DNA of 64,000 nucleotides from Candidatus Sulfotelmatobacter sp. (GCA_030041475.1 JASHNU010000089.1:1-64000), one strand, 5' to 3'; shown: positions 45,080-54,823, counted from the stretch's first letter. Translations and numbers: made by a program. Notes: a model not told the origin generated them from the sequence alone.

Positions 45080-45823
45080 ATGAATCACACACGGCGAGTT
45101 CAGACGTTCATCGGCGCGGCGATGCTGCTAGCAGCCAGCACAGCTGCCTACGCGATATCGTTGAGCCATACGCTGCACGGCTATTTCGCCCTGGCGGTGC
45201 TTGCACTGGCGGCAGCTACGTCGCGGATGAAGGTCAAGCTGCCAGGCATTAACGGCAACATGTCGGTCAATCTTCCGTTCTTGCTCACAGCGGTGGTCAA
45301 TCTCAGCGCCGCAGAAGCGATTCTGATCACCTGCGTCTCGACCGCGGTGCAGTGCTGGCCGCGAAAGAGTGCGAAGTTCAACTCGCAGCAGATGGCGTTC
45401 AACATCAGCATGATGACGTTTGCCACTTGCAGCGCGAGCCTGATGTTCCACGGAGAAGCGCTGCATGGCTGGGCTTGGATGTCCTTGGCGTGGAAGTCCA
45501 CCCCGCTGAGTCTGGCCCTGGCGACGCTGACCCTGTTCCTGGGACAAACCGTGCCCGTGGCAGCGATCATTGCGCTGAGCGAGGGCAAGGCAGTCGGGCC
45601 ACTCTGGGGCAGCATGGCGCAGCTATCGTTCCCCTACTACGTGTTGAGCGCGGGAATCAGTTCCATGGTTGAAACTGTCAGCGCGCATATGGGCTGGCAA
45701 CTGGCGCTCGCCGTCTTCCCAGTGATGTACGCCATCCACCGGTCTTACCGGCTGTATTTTGCAAAGACGGCGGGGACACAACGCGCTGACGTGCTGGTCA
45801 GAGCAGCCAGAGCGGGCGCGTAG
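45080..45823 (+). CDS. Stand-alone integral membrane sensor-like domain
   Basis: A 247-residue all-membrane protein starting MNHTRRVQTF behind AAAGGAGGG. It aligns by eye with the N-terminal membrane domain of the HD-GYP/GGDEF protein at 36131: KVKLPGINGNMSVNLPFLL, FNISMM, VAAIIALSEGK, LSFPYYVLSAG and IHRSYRLYF all have counterparts at matching spacing. It then ends without any cytoplasmic output domain. It may bind the same signal, compete or pair with the larger protein, or be a remnant. It lies 34 bases after the subtilase stop, likely in one transcript. Confidence 0.8.
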   Translation: MNHTRRVQTFIGAAMLLAASTAAYAISLSHTLHGYFALAVLALAAATSRMKVKLPGINGNMSVNLPFLLTAVVNLSAAEAILITCVSTAVQCWPRKSAKFNSQQMAFNISMMTFATCSASLMFHGEALHGWAWMSLAWKSTPLSLALATLTLFLGQTVPVAAIIALSEGKAVGPLWGSMAQLSFPYYVLSAGISSMVETVSAHMGWQLALAVFPVMYAIHRSYRLYFAKTAGTQRADVLVRAARAGA

Positions 45824-45937
45824 TCGCTGTAACGAGGGTTGACTCAAGGAGGAGGGCGGTATGCGGTGCTTTGGGCTGACGTCCTTCTTTTATTTCGACT
45901 GCAATTCTGGCGCAGAGCCCGGGCAGCGCCCTGGCAA

Positions 45938-47809
45938 TCAGCGATGTGCACGCAGGGCGTCGCGGCGCTCGCGGGCTTCGGTCATGTCCGGAGCCATTTG
46001 CAACGCGGCGTCATAGGCATTGATCGCGGCTTCGACCTGGCCCTTGTCTTCCAAAGCGCGACCCAGCCAGAAATCCGCCGGCGCCATCGGTGCGATCTTC
46101 GCCGCCCGCGACAAATCCGCAATCGCCGCGTCCAAATTCCCCAGCCGATACTCCGCCATGCCGCGGCCCAGCAGACTGTTCTGCTTATCGGGATAGATTT
46201 GAAGCGCCCCGCTGAACTGTTCAATTGCAGGCTTGAGATTGCCCCGATTCAGCCACAGGAAACCGAGATTGTTGTGGGCTCTCGCGGCCCCGTTCTCGTC
46301 GGACGCGTAGTGCAAGGCAAGCTCGTACTCCCGCACCGCGTCGTCGAGCTGCCCGTGCTGTTGCGCCAGAATACCGAGGTTGTAATGTGCCCCGGAAAAC
46401 TGCGGCATGTACGTCACCGCGGCCTGGAAGTGAGGCAGGGCAAGATCGGGCTTGCCCATTTCTACCAGGGTGCTGCCAAGATTGTCCTCAGCAATCGCGT
46501 TGTGCTCGGTCACCTGCACTGCGTGCACAAACAGCCGGTAACTGTCGTGCCAGTAAGTCATCTGAAGGATTGCCATTGAAGCGTAAGCCACCAGCGGTGC
46601 CGCTGCCAGCACGGCCTTAACCATGCCTGACAAGTCGAGTCGCGCGAACAGATCAGCGCTTCCCCAGACGGCAATGATGAACAAACCAATGAACGGGAGG
46701 TAGGCGTAACGATCCGCCATGGCCTGCCTTCCCACCTGCACGATGCCAATCATGGGGACCATGGCGACCACGTACCACAGCCATCCGGTCAGCAGGTAAC
46801 GGCAGCGTTCGCGGTACAGCCAAACCGACAATGTGATCGTCGCAAGCAGCAATCCAGCCGCCAGAACTTTCCAGATCGCCAGTGAGTTTTCCGGATGCGG
46901 ATAAAAGACTGCCAGCCGCGATGGCCAAACTCCTTTCACAACATACCTAAAGTACGAATAGATGGCGTTGCCGACGCGCAGCCTGAGGGGAAGGACTTCG
47001 GCAAGCGCCATGGCACCACCACGGTGCTGCGCGTAAATGGTGATCGCGGAACTGGCCGCCGACAAGACCAGTAACGGAATTTTCTCTCCCACGAGCAGCC
47101 AAACGCTTGGCCGCTGCGACGCTTCTTTGTCTGCGCGCATGTTTGGCAACGGCCAGTAGTCCCAAAGCAGCAGCAGAAGCGGCAAAGTTACAACCATGGG
47201 CTTGGCCGCCAGTCCCAATGCGAAGAGCAGTACCACTGTCGCGTAGCCACCCGCACTGCGATGGCTTGCATACCGCTCGTAGGCCGACAGAGCCAGAAGA
47301 AAAAAGAGCATGGCGAGCAGCGATTTTCTCTCTGCCACCCACGCCACGCATTCCACATTCAAGGGATGGACTGCAAAGAGCGCGGCCACTAGTGCGCTGC
47401 GCGCCACATTGCGACTGGCCCGCCGCAACACAAAAAACAGAAGCACAACGTTTAACGCATGCAGCAGAATGCTGACCAGATGGTGGCCGACGGGATGCGT
47501 TCCGAAAAGCTGCACGTCCGTCATGTGGGAAATCCACGCCAGCGGATGCCAATTCGCTTCCTCCGTAGTCGTGAACGCCCACGCGACGTTGCTCCACGAG
47601 AGTCCTCGCAGCACATGCGCGTTCGCGGTGACGTAGTCATCGTCGTCATAGTTGAGGAAATTGGCGCCAAGAGCCGGAATGTACAGGATCAGCGTCCCGG
47701 CAAAGAGGACGATCGACAACACGACCGGTGAATTCAGGCCTGGGATGGAAATTTTCCCGTTGCCTTGGTTCGCGGAACTTTCAGAAGCGAAGTTTTCAGG
47801 ATCAGTCAT
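45938..47809 (-). CDS. Membrane glycosyltransferase-like protein with C-terminal TPR repeats
   Basis: A 623-residue protein. The first about 400 residues hold some ten membrane helices, with an acidic motif in the first periplasmic loop (NYDDDDYVTANAHVLRGLSW) and NWHPLAWISHMTDVQLFG, as in bacterial GT-C/TMTC-like proteins. The last about 200 residues are at least five tetratricopeptide repeats (for example SGAHYNLGILAQQHGQLDDAV). The combination suggests lipid-linked sugar transfer onto partners held by the TPR domain, but no activity has been shown for this arrangement that I can name. It is convergent with the membrane-domain gene. Confidence 0.75.
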   Translation of the reverse strand: MTDPENFASESSANQGNGKISIPGLNSPVVLSIVLFAGTLILYIPALGANFLNYDDDDYVTANAHVLRGLSWSNVAWAFTTTEEANWHPLAWISHMTDVQLFGTHPVGHHLVSILLHALNVVLLFFVLRRASRNVARSALVAALFAVHPLNVECVAWVAERKSLLAMLFFLLALSAYERYASHRSAGGYATVVLLFALGLAAKPMVVTLPLLLLLWDYWPLPNMRADKEASQRPSVWLLVGEKIPLLVLSAASSAITIYAQHRGGAMALAEVLPLRLRVGNAIYSYFRYVVKGVWPSRLAVFYPHPENSLAIWKVLAAGLLLATITLSVWLYRERCRYLLTGWLWYVVAMVPMIGIVQVGRQAMADRYAYLPFIGLFIIAVWGSADLFARLDLSGMVKAVLAAAPLVAYASMAILQMTYWHDSYRLFVHAVQVTEHNAIAEDNLGSTLVEMGKPDLALPHFQAAVTYMPQFSGAHYNLGILAQQHGQLDDAVREYELALHYASDENGAARAHNNLGFLWLNRGNLKPAIEQFSGALQIYPDKQNSLLGRGMAEYRLGNLDAAIADLSRAAKIAPMAPADFWLGRALEDKGQVEAAINAYDAALQMAPDMTEARERRDALRAHR

Positions 47810-48101
47810 TCCGAAGCTGAGAAGTCATTTTCCATGGTGACACTTTTTCCTCGAAAAAAGTCGTGTCGAGCAAGATGCATCGAGAGAAAATTCTTTAGTC
47901 GCGGAGGCGCGCTTGGAGGGGCGAGAGCCGGCCGCCTCTTCCTATCCCTCCCCGGTCAGCAGTTCCTCGGTTGCCAATAGCGCAGCCAGATAGCGAGGCT
48001 CGTTTCGACGCACTCCATGCTAACCTGAAACCGTTTGTGCTCATGCTGCGGCTGAGCGAATGAATCGCATGAAAGGCGGCGCAGCTGCAGTGGAGGGCGC
48101 G

Positions 48102-49175
48102 ATGACGTTGAGGACGCGAGTATCCCTGCCCAGCGTTGAATCGAAGGTGTCCAAAGATTTTTCGTTTCCCCCACGGTGTTGCCTGCTTCTCGCCATTTTC
48201 AGTATCTGCACCGTCCACCTCCAGGCTCAAAACACAGTAATTGTTGGTTCGGGATCAAGCATACCGGCGCCGCTTTACAACCGCTGGGCACAGGAGTACG
48301 GAAAACGTAATCCGAAGATTCAGTTGCGTTATGTGCCCATCGGCACAAGCGAGGGGATCAAACAGATTTCGCACGGCGCCGGCGATTTCGGCGCCGGAGA
48401 GGCCCGCCTCACGGACAAAGAACGGAAAGAGGGTGACCTGATCGAGTTGCCGGCAGTACTCATTGGCATCGCGCCGATTTACAACCTTCCCGGCATTCCA
48501 CAGGAACTGCGGCTTTCCGGCGAGGTCTTGGCCGAGATCTTCCTCGGCGAGATCAAGACATGGAACGCAGCGTCCATCGCGAAGCTGAACCCGGACCTGG
48601 CCCTGCCCAATCTTCGCATTCAGGTGATCAATCGCCCCGGGGGCAAGGGATCGAACTACGTATTCACCGACTTCCTTTCCAAGACCAGCCCTAAGTTCCG
48701 TGCCAAGATTGGAGTGACAGCTTCGCCAAGCTGGCCGGTAGGCACACCGGCAGAACGAAGTGCCGACATGGTGGACAAGGTCAAGAGCGAAGCGGGCACG
48801 ATCGGTTTTGTGGAGCTGCAGTATGCGCTCAAAGCAAACATCCCCACTGCGGCAGTTCTCAACCCGGCTGGGAAGTATGTTAGAGCGTCGGCTGAGACAA
48901 TTTCTGCCGCCTGCGAAGCCGTGGAGGCGCCCCGCTGGAGCAGTTTCAGCGCGTCGTTGACGAACGCCTCCGGCGCCGATTCGTTTCCCATCGTTAGCTT
49001 CACCTGGATTTATCTACGAACCGAGTCCTCGGATTCCGCTCGATCCGCTGCGCTGCACAGTTTGCTGGACTGGATCTACTCCGACGGCCAGCAGTATGCG
49101 GCAGAAGAAGGCTATTCTGGGCTTCCTCAGCCGCTGCTCGCCGCAGCCCGAAAGAGGGTTCAGGAGTTGCACTAG
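48102..49175 (+). CDS. PstS-like phosphate-binding protein, orphan
   Basis: A 357-residue exported binding protein (start MTLRTRVSLP at 48102 behind GGAGG; ATG 48060 also possible). The PBP-like fold shows VIVGSGSSIPAPLYNRWAQEY, then GTSEGIKQISHGAGDFGAGEARL (PstS: GAxDFGxSDxPL) and INRPGGKGSNYVFTDFLSK for the phosphate-binding SGT-type loop, and VKSEAGTIGFVELQYA. No pstC, pstA, pstB or phoU lies nearby. It may supply a distant Pst transporter or act as a sensor/scavenger. About 300 bases upstream (47810-48101) I see no gene. Confidence 0.85.
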   Translation: MTLRTRVSLPSVESKVSKDFSFPPRCCLLLAIFSICTVHLQAQNTVIVGSGSSIPAPLYNRWAQEYGKRNPKIQLRYVPIGTSEGIKQISHGAGDFGAGEARLTDKERKEGDLIELPAVLIGIAPIYNLPGIPQELRLSGEVLAEIFLGEIKTWNAASIAKLNPDLALPNLRIQVINRPGGKGSNYVFTDFLSKTSPKFRAKIGVTASPSWPVGTPAERSADMVDKVKSEAGTIGFVELQYALKANIPTAAVLNPAGKYVRASAETISAACEAVEAPRWSSFSASLTNASGADSFPIVSFTWIYLRTESSDSARSAALHSLLDWIYSDGQQYAAEEGYSGLPQPLLAAARKRVQELH

Positions 49176-49225
49176 AATTGGTCTGCTCCATTCTGATAAA
49201 CCTTGATTTCCGCCTTGGAGGCATA

Positions 49226-49753
49226 ATGCGAAGCTGGATTTTCTGCGTCCATATTGCCCTGCTAACAAGTTTCGCTCCGGCGCGACAGCCGCCAACCCAG
49301 GCAAATTCCGCTCAGTCTAGTCCCATCCCAGCTAATCCAACCCCTGCCAAACCGGCTGACAGCACTCCCTCCGCCGACAAAGAATCGGCTCTGAAAGCTA
49401 TGTTTGAGGGCAAGATCAGAGCAGAATGGGACGCCATCAAGACCAAGGACAGGAAGGCCTACGGCGAACTGCTGGCGGACGATTATCAGGGTGTCGAAAC
49501 CGATGGGCGAGGCGAGCGCAACAAGATTCAGGCGATCAATGAACTGGTGGACACTAACGTCTTTACCTACACGCTGTGGGGGATGAAAGTAATTCCTGTC
49601 AGCCCGGACGCTACGTTTGTCATTTATGAGGTTACGATGCAATTCCCTCCGAAGTCCCAGGTGCGCTATTCGCGCGTTTATATTGGAGCACTCTGGGTGA
49701 AGCGCGGCGGAGAATGGAAGGAACTGCACTATCAGGAAACGCACGTAAAGTAA
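49226..49753 (+). CDS. Exported SnoaL/DUF4440-like (NTF2-fold) protein
   Basis: A 175-residue protein starting MRSWIFCVHIALL behind GGAGG. A signal peptide (to about residue 20) and a Pro/Ala/Ser linker lead to an NTF2-like cone fold: EWDAIKTKDRKAYGELLADDYQGVETDGRGERNK, ending GALWVKRGGEWKELHYQETHV. DUF4440/SnoaL-like domains bind small molecules or act as simple enzymes; no active-site set can be named here. It lies 50 bases after the PstS-like gene and may be co-transcribed. Confidence 0.8.
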   Translation: MRSWIFCVHIALLTSFAPARQPPTQANSAQSSPIPANPTPAKPADSTPSADKESALKAMFEGKIRAEWDAIKTKDRKAYGELLADDYQGVETDGRGERNKIQAINELVDTNVFTYTLWGMKVIPVSPDATFVIYEVTMQFPPKSQVRYSRVYIGALWVKRGGEWKELHYQETHVK

Positions 49754-49838
49754 TCCTCTGTTGGCCGCACTAATTAGCAACCAGGGAGTAATTCTGGTCA
49801 TCCGTTTAAGCATAGCGTCGGTGATTAGGAGGTGTGTC

Positions 49839-50204
49839 ATGAGGCCACTTGTGTTCGCTATGCTGCTGCTCTCTGCCAGTTTTGCCCTGGCGCAGAACGG
49901 CAATGCTGCTTCTGCAGACAATTCCAGACATGGTAAGGACGAAGTAACGATTCAGGGTTGCGTTACGCGATCCAGCGGCGACTACATCCTGTTGAAGCAA
50001 GATCCGGCCATCAGTTATGAACTGCTGCCGACCGGCAAGATCAGACTCAAGGACTATCTCGGTCAGCGGGTCGAAGTGACTGGAGAACAATCGCCCACCC
50101 TGAGCAGCAGTTCCGACGCCATGAACAGGACCGGATCTGCCGCCCCGGTGACGATTACAATCCGCTCAATCAAGACGCTAGATAAGCAATGCGAATTGCG
50201 ATAA
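49839..50204 (+). CDS. Small exported protein, OB-like, unknown function
   Basis: A 121-residue protein starting MRPLVFAMLLLSASFALAQ behind AGGAGGT. After the signal peptide is a single beta-rich domain (VTIQGCVTRSSGDYILLKQD, then YLGQRVEVTGEQSP, then VTITIRSIKTLDKQCE) with two cysteines that may pair. The shape resembles small OB-fold secreted proteins that are very common in Acidobacteriota. I do not know its role. It is the last plus-strand gene before a convergent region. Confidence 0.75.
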   Translation: MRPLVFAMLLLSASFALAQNGNAASADNSRHGKDEVTIQGCVTRSSGDYILLKQDPAISYELLPTGKIRLKDYLGQRVEVTGEQSPTLSSSSDAMNRTGSAAPVTITIRSIKTLDKQCELR

Positions 50205-50269
50205 GCGGCGTAAGTGTTTCAGCCACGGTCGGGCAACATCGTCGGGGCGAGCCGGGATGATCCTGGGCC

Positions 50270-50902
50270 CTATTGGCAATCCGGCGGCATCGCCATGATT
50301 GCCGACTCTGAATCGCAGGGCGGTTTCGTCTTGGCCGGCTCGAATCGGGCGGGACGGTTGTAACGCAGAACCCACAATCCCTGGTCGTTGGTAAGGTAGA
50401 TCAGGCCGTGGTGGCCATCGGGAAGGAGGCTGGTGACCTTGGTGAAGGTTTCGAGCGTCTTCGGATTGCTCGGATCACTTAGGTCCAACAGTCGTACGGT
50501 TTCTGTGGGACGGTTGCTGTTGGTCAGAGTAGTGGGTGTTTTCTCGGGAGCTTCCGCGATCGCCACGTCTGGACTGACCATTTCCAGGTTGCCGGCGGTG
50601 GATTGATTCTGTTGGGCGGTGCGTTTCAGCAGACTGGGCTGCTCCGGCTTGCTGACATCGATAATCATAAAACCCTGCTTTGAAGCCTGCTGCACGTAGA
50701 GATATTGCTTCCCCTCTTCCCGCTGCAGAAGCATCTGACTTCCCGTAGCCTGCGGCAACGGCAAGTGGGCAATCACAATTGCCGGAACGTCGGTGGGCTT
50801 GGGCGCCGGCTGGTCAGTCCTGCAAAGCAACGTCACTGGCAAGACCAGAAAAGATACCGCTAGAACTCCATTGCGGACGAGACCCATAGGAAACATCTGC
50901 AT
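50270..50902 (-). CDS. Exported LVIVD-like/beta-propeller fragment protein
   Basis: A 210-residue protein with a signal peptide. Repeated strands such as QGFMIIDVSKPEQPSLLKR and VRLLDLSDPSNPKTLETF match the LVIVD repeat pattern (propeller blades with DVSDPxxP turns). The chain ends LYNRPAR-like and then a cysteine-containing tail, too short for a full propeller, so it may assemble with a partner or be a reduced form. The function is unknown. It lies on the same strand as the large surface protein upstream (124-base gap). Confidence 0.7.
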   Translation of the reverse strand: MQMFPMGLVRNGVLAVSFLVLPVTLLCRTDQPAPKPTDVPAIVIAHLPLPQATGSQMLLQREEGKQYLYVQQASKQGFMIIDVSKPEQPSLLKRTAQQNQSTAGNLEMVSPDVAIAEAPEKTPTTLTNSNRPTETVRLLDLSDPSNPKTLETFTKVTSLLPDGHHGLIYLTNDQGLWVLRYNRPARFEPAKTKPPCDSESAIMAMPPDCQ

Positions 50903-51026
50903 AATTTACTTCCTGAGCCCGCTCTCGTCGAACCAAAATAAAACGCTAACCGAGAGCACCGGGCAACGACGCGAGGCCTGACGGCTTCGCGTCTCTCGCA
51001 ACTATATCACTCGGCTCCCCGCTGCT

Positions 51027-53054
51027 TCACTGCTGCGCGACAACAGCCACGCACCCGTTGGCACTTTGTGTGGTGCAGATCGACCCGGCCTGCATGGGCA
51101 CGAAAGCGTGGTTCGTGCTGGGGTCCACGGAAATGCTGTGCGAGTTAGTGTTGGTGGGGAAATTTACCAGCCACTCGTTGGTTGCGGCATCGATCACGCC
51201 CATCGCCGCCCCGGTGGGCAGGTCGCGCGCAGCCAGGTAGTACTTGTTGTCGCCCGGGTTATACCAGATTTCGTCCACGCCGCCGGTGTTGAAGACTTGC
51301 ACGCAATTCACCATCGGACCCACGCAGTTGACGTTGTACCCGGTTCCGGCAGTAAAGCCCCCGGAGAGATTGATAACGTATTCGTTAGGAGGGAAGGCCG
51401 TGCCATCATGGTCTGCACAGCCCACGAGGAAGTTCTCACCCGGCCCCTGCACAATACTGGTCGGCATGCAATTGGGCGTAACAATACTTCCGACGACGAC
51501 CGGGCCGTTTCCCGTGCCCAGCTGGAGATTGATTACGTCAACGTTGCCAATGTCGGTGGTGGCGATGGAATTCGAATTCGTCAGTAGCACGAAGCCGGTA
51601 GCCGGATCGAAGGTCATCGCACCCAACCCCGCGGGAGCGATGGCGCCCGCGCAGGTAGTGTCCGAAAAGGGAGGAGCCTGGGTGCCAACGGGGTTGTTCG
51701 TCGAGGCATTAGCACCTGGGCAATATTGTCCGGTTACGTAGCTGACGATCGGGCCATGGTGGCAGGGGATTGTGTAAAGCGTCCCGGTAGCCGGAGTTAT
51801 GCCAATTCCAGGGATCAGCGAGGCCGCCGCCGACCCGGAAACGCCGCTAAAAGTCTGCGGGTTCGAAGGATCCGGGCACGGGAACGTCGCCCCAGCGTTG
51901 TCCACGGGCACCGTGCCTGTAAGACCAACGCCTGCTGATGCAGCCCCGCCGGCGCCGTCATAGTAGATCTGCCCGATGACGCAGCTGGGAGGGTTGAAGG
52001 ACGCGCCGGGCGCCGGAGTGACTACCGTCTCTGACGTCCCCTGGAACGGGTAGCTTGCGGGGTAGGTTCCAAGGTTGAATCCCGCTGGATACGGGCCGTA
52101 GGGATAAGCGGCATCGATCGGCAAACAATGCTGTTGCGAAGGAGTTCCCGTCTTGCTGATGATATTAGTCACGTCGAAGAAAGTGATGAACGGAAGTCCC
52201 GGATCACCGTCGATTACAGCGAGCACCTGATGCGCGGTCCCGCTTGTGTCGTTGACCGTCCCCAGGGCCTGCTCGTCGCCGCGATCATCGCCGCAATCAG
52301 CGCTGGAACCGGCTTCGCCGTTCCACGAAGCAACACATGGAGCGATCCCTAAAGGACCGTCATAGTCAGCCGACACGCCAGTTGGCATATCGGCAATCAC
52401 TTGCGGCTGGGTGGGCGGATTTGTGCTCAAGTTCATCCCAGTCAGGTCGAAAACCACCACGCTTGAGCTGCCATTACCCACAAACAGAAACTTTCCATCT
52501 GGCGTAGTGGTATTGCCGTCCGGCCCGGACATCGGATTCACGCCGTTGGCGCGCGCAGCGCAGCACTGGGCGCCTGGGAATCCGCCAAAATTCCCGCTGG
52601 CTCCGAAACCTGAATCGAGGTGAAAGGGCGCGTTCCTGCAGCCGAACCGGGTGAAGTTGCCGAACACGGAGACCAGCGGAGGAATGCTGGGATCGCATGG
52701 ACTGGCGCCATTGCCCGCATCCGTGACGGCGTTCTGTCCTTGCAGGGCGTCCACGGCGATGTCTTGCGAGGTGTCAATCACCACCATGGCCAGACCGATA
52801 CGGTCCGAGATGTAATCCAGGTAGGGACCTCCCGTGCCGGTCACGTTGGGCGCGATGGTGCTGATGTCGAAGGAGTTGAATGGACCACCCGGCTCGCCGG
52901 TGGGATTGTGTTCCGGCACCGGAATGACGTTGATCACGGCATATGCGCCGTTCGTCGTGGTGCCGCACACCGGACAATTCGACGCTGTACCGCAGCTGCT
53001 AGCCAGCACAAACAGCGCCGTCAGAAAAGTAGAGAGCAGAAGCTTCGACTTCAT
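51027..53054 (-). CDS. Large exported, probable lipoprotein with propeller-like repeats
   Basis: A 675-residue protein starting MKSKLLLSTFLTALFVLASSC at 53054 behind GGGAGG; the cysteine after LASS could be a lipid anchor, though the lipobox is imperfect. The mature part is Gly/Pro/Asp/Thr-rich with blades such as NTTTPDGKFLFVGNGSSSVVVFDLTGM and GGVDEIWYNPGDNKYYLAARDL. This is typical of YVTN/lactonase-like propellers that report on surface proteins. About ten cysteines suggest disulfides, in keeping with the VKOR system. The enzyme function, if any, is not visible. It follows the porin gene by 110 bases on the same strand. Confidence 0.75.
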   Translation of the reverse strand: MKSKLLLSTFLTALFVLASSCGTASNCPVCGTTTNGAYAVINVIPVPEHNPTGEPGGPFNSFDISTIAPNVTGTGGPYLDYISDRIGLAMVVIDTSQDIAVDALQGQNAVTDAGNGASPCDPSIPPLVSVFGNFTRFGCRNAPFHLDSGFGASGNFGGFPGAQCCAARANGVNPMSGPDGNTTTPDGKFLFVGNGSSSVVVFDLTGMNLSTNPPTQPQVIADMPTGVSADYDGPLGIAPCVASWNGEAGSSADCGDDRGDEQALGTVNDTSGTAHQVLAVIDGDPGLPFITFFDVTNIISKTGTPSQQHCLPIDAAYPYGPYPAGFNLGTYPASYPFQGTSETVVTPAPGASFNPPSCVIGQIYYDGAGGAASAGVGLTGTVPVDNAGATFPCPDPSNPQTFSGVSGSAAASLIPGIGITPATGTLYTIPCHHGPIVSYVTGQYCPGANASTNNPVGTQAPPFSDTTCAGAIAPAGLGAMTFDPATGFVLLTNSNSIATTDIGNVDVINLQLGTGNGPVVVGSIVTPNCMPTSIVQGPGENFLVGCADHDGTAFPPNEYVINLSGGFTAGTGYNVNCVGPMVNCVQVFNTGGVDEIWYNPGDNKYYLAARDLPTGAAMGVIDAATNEWLVNFPTNTNSHSISVDPSTNHAFVPMQAGSICTTQSANGCVAVVAQQ

Positions 53055-53164
53055 CGCATTTCCTCCCTTGCCACCTGAATCGCCATGCTCGTGTGTCACC
53101 GCGCACCTTGTTTGCGAATCGCTGTGTTCTGATTGTCGGTTCGTGGGATCCATGTGTCCGTCTC

Positions 53165-54823
53165 CTAGAACCTGAACTGTAGCCGCTGCAAAACAACGTA
53201 GTAGTTCTGCGGCACATTGCCGATCGTGCTGGGATCTTTCAGCTGATCGATGCCCACATTGACCACATATTTGACCCAGTAGTTTGGATACCAGTTGATG
53301 CCCACGGTGTACTCGAACGTGTGGTAATCAAAGGTCGGAACATATTCCGGGGTGTAGTAACTGTAGAAGTTTGCGCCCGGCTCATTGGCTTGGATGCCGG
53401 TAAACCGGAAACCAACTTCCCACGCTCCTAATCCGCGCCCCTTGCCACCGGGAGTATCGGGACCAAACAGCGGATTCTTGACGCGAGGAGTGCCATTCTC
53501 CGGCCGCTTTTCGCCCGTCAGCAAATAAGTCGTGCTAAGGTCCCATGCTTTGCCAGTAATTCCCGGCAAACTGATGAAACCGAGCCCTCCCGCCTGCTCG
53601 GAACCGACATTGCGACGGAACTGATTGATCTGATCGTATTCGCCACGCAGCGCGAAATTCGATTTCAGGTAGGTGAACTCGCCGTTGTAGCGCTCGATGG
53701 GACCGTTGATGGGGAACTGCGGGAAAAAGCTGTAGGCGCCGTCGGGCAATGTGCTCGCGAAGCTTAGGTCGCCAGAAAGACCACGGGAACGGCCATAGTC
53801 AACGGAACCGCCGAAGGCGAGTTCCTTGAACCAGCTGCTGTTGGTTTTGCGCCAAGGGTAGAAGCGAAGCCTTCCAATCACTTCCGGTTGATTGGTCGTG
53901 TTGGCGGTGGCGTACCCTTTGCCGTTAAACGCCCCAATCCAGTACTGCATGACGCCACCAGAAATATCGCCATGAATGGCAGCGCCCGGACTGCGGTAGG
54001 CAGAGGCTGCAGAGGGGTACAACATGGACTGGAAACCACGCTCCACAAAGTCCAGATTGGTGTCGCCGATTCCGGTTTCCTGGGCAAAAGGAGCCTTGAA
54101 CTGGCCGACCTGAAACTGGAACTCTGGGTTGACTCTTATGTTGAGGTAAACGTCCCGCACCACAGATCCAGTCGTGGAGGCCGCGTCAGTGAGCAGCGCG
54201 AAATCGAAGTGCGACCCGTAATTACCCTGGAAGCCGAATCGTGCCTGACGCAGGATGAACGTGTCCGCCGGGGCTCCGTCGCCCTGGTAGGCTCGGTAAT
54301 CGTTATTCACGTAGCCGTAAGGGCTGATGCTGAACTGCCCGTCAGCGCTTCGGATGAAGAAGTGCTCGCCGTTCCACCCCGCGGCAAGCGGTGCCGTGTC
54401 TTTCTTGGGCTCTCCAGCGGGAGCCTGCTCAACCATGGGCCAGGCTTCGGGCTCAGGCTCTCGCAGAACCGCGTCGCTAAGATGGACACCTGCGCCACCC
54501 GAAGCATCCGCTGGCTGCCATAGAGCTTCCGTCGTGGCCGCGACCGGCTTGACGGTGGCCGTACCCTCCGCCGTCCCTTTGGCGATTGGCTCCTGGGCCT
54601 TATCCTGGGCCTTGGCCAGTTTCTCCACCAGCGCCTTCAGTTCTTCGATGGTTTGGCGTTGCGCCGCCACTTCGCTGCGCAACTGATCCACCTCAGCCTT
54701 GGTGGCGCTCGGAGATGGGGACCCTCCCGCATTGGCGGCTGGCTCGGTGCCTTGAGCAAGGACGAATGAGCCGGGTGCCACGAAAAAGACGAGCAGCACA
54801 AGAAGCTTTATCAGCGAGCGCAT
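53165..54823 (-). CDS. OprP/OprO-like phosphate-selective porin
   Basis: A 552-residue outer-membrane protein starting MRSLIKLLVLLVFFVAPG at 54823 behind GGGAGA; the frame is open to 55291 but that extension looks non-coding. After the signal peptide comes a coiled coil for trimer or wall contact (EVDQLRSEVAAQRQTIEELKALVEKL), an Ala/Thr linker, then the barrel with ISPYGYVNNDYRAY, LRQARFGFQGNYG, FQVGQFKAPFAQE and a terminal Phe (LQRLQFRF). The family lets phosphate or other anions through. With the PstS-like protein 4 kb away it could serve phosphate uptake, but specificity cannot be read directly. Confidence 0.85.
   Translation of the reverse strand: MRSLIKLLVLLVFFVAPGSFVLAQGTEPAANAGGSPSPSATKAEVDQLRSEVAAQRQTIEELKALVEKLAKAQDKAQEPIAKGTAEGTATVKPVAATTEALWQPADASGGAGVHLSDAVLREPEPEAWPMVEQAPAGEPKKDTAPLAAGWNGEHFFIRSADGQFSISPYGYVNNDYRAYQGDGAPADTFILRQARFGFQGNYGSHFDFALLTDAASTTGSVVRDVYLNIRVNPEFQFQVGQFKAPFAQETGIGDTNLDFVERGFQSMLYPSAASAYRSPGAAIHGDISGGVMQYWIGAFNGKGYATANTTNQPEVIGRLRFYPWRKTNSSWFKELAFGGSVDYGRSRGLSGDLSFASTLPDGAYSFFPQFPINGPIERYNGEFTYLKSNFALRGEYDQINQFRRNVGSEQAGGLGFISLPGITGKAWDLSTTYLLTGEKRPENGTPRVKNPLFGPDTPGGKGRGLGAWEVGFRFTGIQANEPGANFYSYYTPEYVPTFDYHTFEYTVGINWYPNYWVKYVVNVGIDQLKDPSTIGNVPQNYYVVLQRLQFRF

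Noticed and set aside
45839-46579. Plus-strand open frame with an upstream AAGGAGGAGG
   Set aside because: The ribosome-site-like sequence is attractive, but the frame runs antisense through the TPR region of the membrane protein gene and resembles no family.
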